From assembly GCA_004151065.3 (NCBI GenBank), contig NWUY0300041667.1, forward strand, positions 13,513-38,619: a stretch of DNA of 25,107 nucleotides, given 5' to 3'. The notes below the pieces were generated by a model. It did not search any database and had not been told where the DNA came from. It was given only the letters and a program-made list of their open reading frames with translations. Origin of the DNA: Larix sibirica. Its lineage: Eukaryota; Streptophyta; Pinopsida; Pinales; Pinaceae. This document shows, piece by piece, positions 18,720 to 25,107 of the stretch. Each line of letters begins with the position of its first letter. The stretch's first letter is position 1. Both the position numbers and the translations under genes were made by a program.

Positions 18720-20268
18720 GCTTCCATGGGGATTACATATCTAAATGATGGGGGCCTAGAGAAATCTCTTGTCTTTCAAAACTTGAAGAGTAAGGATGGG
18801 AATGGGGATGCTTCTTTTATAATGATTGAATGCTGCATTTTCGAAGAAGAGGATGTGGACACGAATATGGAGGCCACCTGTGCTTGTTCTGGTAGTTTGA
18901 AGGTACATGTTCATGGATCTAGTCTATATGTTGTTGTTTGTTAGGAGAGTTGCGGCTTTCTCAATTGATTTTAGTATTTAGACATTTTAGATATATTATC
19001 TACATTAGGTAGTTTCCTTTGGAGGATGAATGTTTTAGGGCTATTATTGTTTATAAGTAGAATTATTAGTTTATTGATGTAGGCTAGTATTGCATAGAGG
19101 AAAATTTGTTTCTTTATTGATGAGGCTAGTATTGCATATTGGTAAATTTATTAGTTTATTCTTTCAGAATGGGTTTTTGGACTTTTTTCTATACAGTATG
19201 CTCATTAGAGATGTGTACAACGTTGCTGCAATGAGAAAAGAGACACCATGTGCAAGATATGCCATCAGGTGATTCAATTGAGATCTTTTTATTTTGCCAC
19301 TATTAACCTCGTATAGAATTTTCAATGTGTATTCTAAACAATGCTATCTCTCCTTGCTTTTTGATGGCACTATCTATATTTTTTGGTTTGGCCCTAGCAA
19401 AGCTCAAGGCTCAAATATATAACTCCATACGTTTATGCATCCACATTATCACTATGATTTGGGAGGTATGCATCTGCTTGAGGGTACTTGAGAGCTTGTC
19501 ATTACATTTTTGGTTTCTTCTTAGGGGAAACCGATGTTAAATCATGTTGTCAACATATATATTAAGCCTGCAATTATGCCTATTTGTTAAATATAGTTTC
19601 TATGACTGTGGAGGGTTTAATTGGGGGTTCCATTCATGAATTAGTTATTCATTTAAATACTAATTCTGAAACTTCTCAATTTTGAAGAGATTTGTAGTTA
19701 CTATGATTTGCAAACATACAATTTCATGCTTCCTATATAGTGTGGCATTATTACATATAGTTGCCCGTGGTACAATATTATTAAAAGCATAATGTTTTGG
19801 TTTTTAAATTTTGGCAATACAATGTTGGATATACTGCCCCTCACCCTACTCGTTTGGAAGACATCCCATTTGATGTTAGGTAATCTATTATTTGGCTTCC
19901 AGAAGAATATGTAAAATCTAGCTTCTTTATCGTTACAAGGTCCAGTCACAAATTCAGCAGTCATAAAAAGAAATTGGGGATGATGATGTTGTTTCCAATA
20001 TTACACAACTACAGTTGAAAATGTTTGTATTTATGCTTATATGCTGATTTTGATCATGTTGTAGTGTTTGGATTTCACATTTATCTAAAATGCGGTGATA
20101 TATTCAAGTAGGGCAAGTTGGGAGATATCTAAAGCACAACTGGACTTGTGCGATCTTCGTTTGTTTGCAATGGTTGCAACAGAGAGACCCTTTTTGAAAA
20201 CTGAATATGATGCATATGCATCAGCCAATGCAAGTGGTGCATCATGTTGCCATTTTGCTATATTAACT
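18720..20268 (+). pseudogene. RINGv (MARCH-type) E3 ubiquitin ligase gene fragment with DUF3675, introns retained
   Basis: Four exons of a plant membrane RINGv/DUF3675 ligase can be followed. Exon 1 (18720-18902) ends with FIMIECCIFEEEDVDTNMEA and TCACSGSLK before AG|GTACAT. Exon 2 (19197-19268, 24 codons) reads YAH-stop-RCVQRCCNEKRD then TMCKICHQ. Exon 3 (19815-19879) reads QYNVGYTAPHPTRLEDIPFD. Exon 4 (20109-20268) reads SRASWEISKAQLDLCDLRLF and AMVATERPFLKTEYDAYASA. Exon phases agree across all junctions (0, 0, 2, 0). Damage: second zinc Cys is Phe (CCIF for CRIC), the expected Trp is Cys, a TAG at 19206-19208, and the exon 3 acceptor is GG instead of AG. The family ubiquitinates membrane proteins through a C4HC3 RING. 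First and last (transmembrane) exons are not found. Retained introns exclude a processed pseudogene. Confidence 0.88.
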
Positions 20269-21755
20269 GTATGTCCTAATCTTTTCCATTTCTTTTGAAT
20301 GTCGACAGTCCTAATATTCTTTCGTTGAGAACGCTTTTGTTAGATCCAGTAAAAGTTGAAATAATTGATATATGTTATATTCCTTGTAGCAATTCTATCA
20401 TAAATACATGTTAAGTTGCAATTCATGCATTTTCTTGAAAAACCTTACCATCCCTATTTGTTATTAAACTGAAATCCTTAGACAAAAATAAATAAATTAT
20501 AATTTGTAGAATCCAAAGCCTTGTAAGTGAAAGATTTTGTTACTTCTTAATTTACATCATTCAATTCTTAAAAGTGTGTAGAGCAAAGAGAATGAACTAA
20601 TTTTATCCTTGGTATTTTAAAATGATTATAAATAACTCTTTGTCTAATTCTGTTGGCAAATTTTGAACATTAATACCATTTTTCTTATAATTACATACTA
20701 TCTTAAACAAAACAAGAAAAAAAACAATGCAGTTAATCGATGCCAAGGGAAGCATAAAAACCATTGTGACATAAAAATTATGCCACCGGCACAGCGATCG
20801 CATAAAAACTATGCCACCAAGACACAACAACTGTATAAAAACTCCGAATAAACTAAAGCAACATGCTTGCGTCACATAAATTATTTAAAGTATGCTTGTG
20901 TCACATTGCTTATACAATGAACATTAAATAAATAAATTCCTTTGACATGCACTCCATTCCAAGCATCGTAGGCTGATTTTCTTCATCTGCTCTTTGCACG
21001 TGAGCTATTCTGGAGCTCGGCCATTGACGGTTTGGAAAGCCCAAAAGAACATCTTACAACATTCTCTGTATATACACAGTAGCGTTTGTGTGTATATATG
21101 TACATATATTTTGCTAAGATAACTCTGTTCAGGGAATGAGAGAATAAGTATGCACTACAACTAAATGGATGAGTATTTTATTTTGTTCGAATGGAGGATA
21201 CCCAACCATTTATAGAGCGCAACTGATAGCTGTGGGACTCTCATGTGCAATCCCAAAAATTGTTTCAAGAAATATCTTTAACATTTTTAAGAAATTAGGA
21301 GACATTTGGCAACCAACCATACAAGTATCTATTATTGGCTCTCCACAAATCAGATTGCAAAGTTCTCCTCAAAAGCTCTAACGATGGGACTCTTAAGAGA
21401 AGTATCTTATTCAACAACCAAACACCTTTGCAAATGGGGTTCACCTTGGTATTCATAATGGTGACGTGGAGTGAAACATAATGTGTGGGCATCAATATAT
21501 TGTCCTACGTGTCCACCTTAATCTTCATGATGACATGGCAGATCCCATGACCATAATTGTATGTCATTGTCTTTGTTTCTTTTCTTCATGCCTATAAAAA
21601 GGATGGAGCCAAAAAGTATAAGTGATTGCAGCAATGACAGAAACCAATAGAATGCTTAGAGATGCCAATCTCCAACTGCTTTCCTCCTGTAACATGAAGA
21701 AAACGCTTGAAGGGAGTAGCAGTGCAGTAAATGAATATAACTGCCTAGGATAGTT
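20269..21755. other. AT-rich spacer downstream of the RINGv fragment
   Basis: I looked here for the missing last exon of the RINGv/DUF3675 gene (a Leu-rich transmembrane segment) and did not find it. Near 20755-20850 the phrase cataaaaa(c/t)tatgccacc and its variants recur a few times, and tgcttg(c/t)gtcacat occurs twice near 20865 and 20893. A small hairpin, tatatacaca ... tgtgtgtata, lies at about 21069-21098. No gene recognised. Confidence 0.45.
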
Positions 21756-22035
21756 TCAGTCTCTCAGATTAGATTTTGGACAAAGTTTCATTGCCCTCAG
21801 GACAAATTCCGGAAACCGGCCTGTGAGATTGTTGTGTGACAAATCCATGAAAACAATCGTGAGCAGCCTCTTGAGCTCACAAAAAGGCATTTCAATTAAG
21901 CAATGTGCTGGGATCAGGCCTATTGGGGTTTCAAATTTCTTGTATTTTCATGGAATTTTTTTTCCCATCCAAGACTCTTAAAATTTTCCAATAAATTCAA
22001 GTGATTAGTATCACATTCAGAACTCCCCAGCCTTT
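21756..22035 (-). pseudogene. Leucine-rich-repeat protein remnant
   Basis: On the minus strand an open frame of 63 codons (21947 down to the stop at 21756-21758) contains ELKRLLTIVFMDLSHNNLTG followed by RFPEFVLRAM. This matches the plant extracellular LRR consensus, LxxLDLSxNNLTGxxP. Upstream in another frame, above 21950, HLNLLENFKSLGW could be part of a neighbouring repeat. No signal peptide, kinase domain or complete repeat series is visible, so it is a short remnant, probably of a receptor-like protein or kinase. It lies on the opposite strand from the RINGv fragment and between the same two 320-bp end segments. Confidence 0.5.
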
Positions 22036-22298
22036 TTTTAGGTTGTTTGTGCTCGAGTTGCCACACTTCATTCATGAAGTTTTCACACTATCAAAAAAAT
22101 ATGTCGATATTCGTGATTCCACGCAATTTAATGAATTGCACAAAACATCCAGGAACATCTAGGCATAACGTGTATATTTCTAGATACCTCCCAACTCTTC
22201 TATTATCAGTCGCTCAGCCCCGACTTCCATAGATTCTCCCTCTCTCCCGTGGTGGAACAAAACATAATAATTCCAGGAGGAAAACTCCTCCCGTGGTG

Positions 22299-22431
22299 GC
22301 GATTTGTTTGTGCTGGGATTGATTGTCGTGCAAGTGCAGGCAATTTGTTTGTGCTGGGATTGATTGTCGTGTAGGTGCAGGCAATTTGTTTGTTCTGGGA
22401 TTGATTTCCGTGCAAGTGCAGGCAATTTGTT
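22299..22431. repeat. 41-bp minisatellite, about 3.2 copies
   Basis: Copies start at 22299, 22340, 22381 and 22422 (partial), with a period of exactly 41 bp; each begins gc(a/g)atttgttt followed by tgctgggattgatt in most copies. Because 41 is not a multiple of three, the repeated peptide motifs seen on the minus strand shift frame between copies, so the open frames here are products of the repeat and not genes. Confidence 0.93.
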
Positions 22432-22479
22432 GCTTGGAGTCTCCTGGTTCCTAGTAAACAATAAGATTTCAATTTGCAG

Positions 22480-22960
22480 GCAACAATGATGGAAAATCGT
22501 CCGCGGATGCGGGTGCCAAGAGTGACACAGTCGAGGCAAGAAGTGCCACCTACCCACCTAGCAGGGTGGCTCCCCCACCTGGAAACTGTCCTCTGTCAGC
22601 GCCTTGCCCATGGTTCTGTCATTAAAGAAGTGTCTTGTACAGGAACATCTACCCTCTTCGCGTGCATCTGACTTTACTACCCCAATGGCTTGGTGGTTGG
22701 ATTCAAGTTGGCTCGGGTTTTTACGTCCCATCTCCTTAACTGGCTCAGTGACTTCATTATGTTCTTCCGTGCAAGGTTTGGCCGCTCCAACTTTGAAATT
22801 ATTGATATGAGGCTCCCTCTTCATGCCCCTGCGGTCTTCACTTGCCTTTGTTATTGTCTATCTGGTTCCATTGCAGAAAACTCCACTCCTNCATATTTTT
22901 GTAGTACATCTCTTAGGAGGCCCTTTTTTGACCTCAAAATCTCTCTAATGGATTATGCTT
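22480..22960. other. GC-richer segment, coding-like but unassigned
   Basis: Composition is more balanced than the surrounding DNA, and several overlapping frames are open on both strands (for example 22690-23061 plus, 22558-22824 minus). None shows a family motif that I recognise. Possibly another captured or decayed exon; one N at 22891. Confidence 0.3.
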
Positions 22961-22964
22961 GGCG

Positions 22965-23285
22965 TATGTTTTTTTGGCCAACTACGGTGTGTTCAATGTA
23001 CATATGCATCAGGGCGTATCCTGTGTTTAACCCACCGCTATTGCCATTTTTTAAAATATAACAATATTTTTTCTCCTTATCAGAAGGGGATTTTTGTGAT
23101 CGACGTGTTAAGTTTTTCTCTCCATCGGTGCATCCACACTTGAACCGCACTGGTGCATTTTACGTTTACAAAAGCACCGATTAAAAACCTCTTCCCGCTC
23201 GTCTCCACTAGAGACCTCTACTATAAACGGATATTTCGGCTCATTTTTTAGGGGCTTCCACTATAACCTCTACTAGAGGGTGTTC
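22965..23285. repeat. 320-bp end segment, right copy
   Basis: Colinear direct copy of 18240-18560, again finishing with aggggcttccactataacct, tctactagaggg and tgtt, after which the two sequences diverge. It contains only a few GTGCAC-type motifs (for example atcggtgcatcc near 23125), and no large array lies to its left, so it is a truncated or solo end. A single N at 22891 lies shortly upstream. Confidence 0.85.
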
Positions 23286-23989
23286 TGGCTTTAATATCTG
23301 TGTTGTGACTTCTTTGTATGTTGAATGTTCTTTCATTGCAATGTTATGTTTGACAACATGTTGAGATGTTTGGCTCAATGTTCAAGAAATATAGTTGGGA
23401 TGTTATAACACCACAGTTGGACATGAGTCTAACTATTAGATAACTTAGTTGCAGATCTAACAATTGTAGGTTAGGGTGTGTTTATGCATAGGTCTTAAGT
23501 GAAGAGGTGTACTTTGGTTGGAAGTAGGAATGATCAAGCCCTTATGGTTGATGTAAGGTAGTGTTGCACGACCTAAGGTGTCGAAAATGAAAAATTACCC
23601 TCTCAGTTCATGATTGATACCAAGGGCAATGGTTGTAAATGAAGCCCCATAAGAGTGAATGAAGCTACTTCACAAATCTCTCAGCTTTGATTTTGATCAG
23701 GATCAATGGGTACATCATTTAAATCTTAAACATTTGACCGATTTGACTTCCAATCTACAATTAGTCTCTCCAAAATGTGAATTAAGATTAATAAGAAAGA
23801 CCAGAAAACCTAACTTGAAAATTATTTTACTCAACTCTTAACTCTCTTCAAAGTTCATATTTTATAATATAAAATATGATCTCTCTTCAAAGTTTATCTT
23901 TTATATTATACATGATTGCTTGCATGCCTCTTGTACATATCTTTTTATAAATGTGTTTTGCAATATCATCATCTATAAAATATATTTCT
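23286..23989. other. Spacer without recognised genes
   Basis: AT-rich DNA. The open frame at 23659-23841 carries no motif. The phrase atctctcttcaaagtt(c/t)at occurs twice (about 23840 and 23879), a minor local duplication. Confidence 0.5.
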
Positions 23990-24174
23990 AATTCTTTCAC
24001 ATTGATATCGATAGCTCAAGTGTTTATTTTCTTTTGAACAATAAAAATAAAAGAAAATATGTTTATTAATATTATAAAACATATATGAACGAAAAGAAAT
24101 AAACACTTGAGCTATCGATATCAATGTGAAAGAATTATAATATTAATAAACGTATTTTATTTTATTTTTATTGT
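23990..24174. repeat. Two interlocked inverted repeats
   Basis: Arm A (23990-24029, starts aattctttcacattgatatc) is the exact 40-base reverse complement of A' (24097-24136). Arm B (24038-24075, starts acaataaaaataaaa) matches the reverse complement of B' (24137-24174) at 36 of 38 positions. The order is A-B-A'-B', not the nested A-B-B'-A' of a simple hairpin. The middle piece B...A' equals an inverted copy of A plus B' inserted between them. About 21 bases lie between B and A'. Confidence 0.93.
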
Positions 24175-24365
24175 AGAGGTTATATTCGCGCATCAATAAA
24201 ATAATTGTTTGCAATGGTAGGTCGACAAGAACATTGAAGATTGTCCTAAAGAGAGAATGTGATCCGATAATATATATTCCGGAACTTCAATTCACTGTTC
24301 AAATCACTTGATGCGCTACGATGATGATTGATACACTTCACTTGTCCACGGCGTGGGAAAAGGGG

Positions 24366-24465
24366 TAGTCACTTAGCGCTCCACACCAACACCCATTTGT
24401 TTATTTTTAAACTAGTCACTTAGCGCTCCACACCCACACCCACACCCATTTGTTTATGTTTAAAC
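24366..24465. repeat. Two-copy tandem repeat with CACACC expansion
   Basis: tagtcacttagcgctccaca starts at 24366 and again at 24413. Both copies continue into cacccatttgtttat and tttaaac. The second copy is longer by one CACACC-type hexamer. Confidence 0.9.
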
Positions 24466-25049
24466 TGCAATTTTAATAATGTAAAATAGTAATCAGTAAT
24501 GTAAAATAACAATTTAAACTAGTACAACCATTTTTATAGATTGGGTTCCAGGTTCTCAAGGTCTACATGTTCCAATATGACAATATCAGGTCATGGACAT
24601 CTTTAATTATTTTGAGGAAATCAATTTTATACATATAGTAAGGATTTTCAATCAGTAATCTATCAAAGAGGGGACTGTCACTTGAAGAAGGCTGGACACA
24701 CATTGTCTATATTATCAAAACAACATTTTCTCCGAGAAAGAATATTTTCAAATTTACTAATCTAAAGCAATATATTTTATTTTGTTTTTTAAGTATATAA
24801 AATACAGATTACACTCTTGAATTTAGGAATCATAGTAATCTTAAAATTGTAAAGATATCTTAAGAGATTCATTTTGTAATCTGGCATAAATACTATTTTT
24901 TTTGTATATGCACTCTTGATGAACATAGGTGCCTTTTAGAGTTGGTGATATACTTGTTATCTAGACCATTGTCCGAGGGACAAGAAAAAAAGTGTAGTTA
25001 TCTTTGATTCATTCTAATGAATATCAAGAAACTCTTGGGTTGTGTGTCA
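24466..25049. other. AT-rich spacer
   Basis: Nothing recognised apart from short repeats of taatgtaaaata near 24477-24510. No open frame of interest. Confidence 0.5.
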
Positions 25050-25107
25050 CTACCTGTTATCCATGCATGAGCTACCAGTTATCCATGCATCAACTACCAG
25101 TTATTTT
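25050..25107. repeat. 22-bp tandem repeat at the window end
   Basis: Units start at 25050, 25072 and 25094: ctacctgttatccatgcatg, ctaccagttatccatgcatc and a partial third. The array may continue beyond the window. Confidence 0.88.

Noticed and set aside
18720-20268. Working RINGv E3 ligase gene
   Set aside because: A zinc-ligand Cys is replaced, an in-frame TAG lies in exon 2, the exon 3 acceptor AG is lost, and the first and last exons are missing.
18720-20268. Processed (retro) pseudogene of a RINGv mRNA
   Set aside because: Introns with GT donors and phase-consistent junctions are retained between all four exons.
22180-22557. Minus-strand frames with repeated NKQIACTCTTINPS-like peptides
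   Set aside because: The repetition is produced by the 41-bp minisatellite and shifts frame between units; not a gene.
18240-23285. LTR retrotransposon with the two 320-bp direct repeats as LTRs
   Set aside because: No gag, protease, integrase, primer-binding site or polypurine tract lies between them, and they do not show TG...CA ends; the interior holds intron-containing gene pieces.

Overview
This window looks like nuclear DNA from a seed plant with a large, repeat-rich genome. It is AT-rich, has no intact host gene that I can recognise, and is dominated by decayed non-LTR retrotransposons (LINEs) of the plant type whose ORF1 carries a DUF4283-like domain plus a CCHC zinc knuckle. The one host-type gene that can be followed exon by exon, a RINGv/MARCH-type E3 ligase of the plant DUF3675 group, also points to a land plant. 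A conifer or other gymnosperm is possible, but the sequence alone does not prove it. There are three runs of N (53, 2 and 1 bases), so the window comes from a gapped assembly.

Layout. 1-1085: no recognisable gene. 1085-3420: decayed LINE 'A' on the minus strand, with ORF1 (DUF4283, broken zinc knuckle) and the start of the ORF2 endonuclease. 3420-5690: AT-rich spacer with a perfect 49-bp tandem duplication. 5690-6830: 3' end of LINE 'B' on the plus strand, an RNase H domain with five stops but no frameshift. 7195-13962: nearly full-length LINE 'C' on the plus strand (ORF1, endonuclease, reverse transcriptase, zf-RVT, RNase H, C-terminal extension and a possible further ORF), dead by many stops, frameshifts and loss of a catalytic Asp. 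13963-14015: assembly gap.

14016-18300 is the strangest region: about 4 kb saturated with short variants of GTGCACCG in both orientations, arranged as larger tandem units (about 1.72 kb, then about 392 bp, then about 115 bp). Decayed protein-coding stretches on the minus strand lie between and beside the arrays. A roughly 320-bp end segment of this repeat family (18240-18560) recurs in the same orientation at 22965-23285. Between the two copies lie a four-exon fragment of a RINGv ubiquitin-ligase gene with its introns (18720-20268), a leucine-rich-repeat remnant on the minus strand (about 21756-22035) and a 41-bp minisatellite (22299-22431). This arrangement could mean gene-fragment capture by the repeat family, or two independent insertions beside an old gene duplicate.

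23286-25107 is AT-rich spacer with an unusual pair of interlocked inverted repeats (23990-24174), a two-copy 47-53-bp tandem repeat (24366-24465) and a 22-bp tandem repeat running off the window end. Nothing here appears to be a working gene set. The common theme is mobile-element decay by C-to-T (or G-to-A) change, with many premature stops where a methylated CHG site would be expected.
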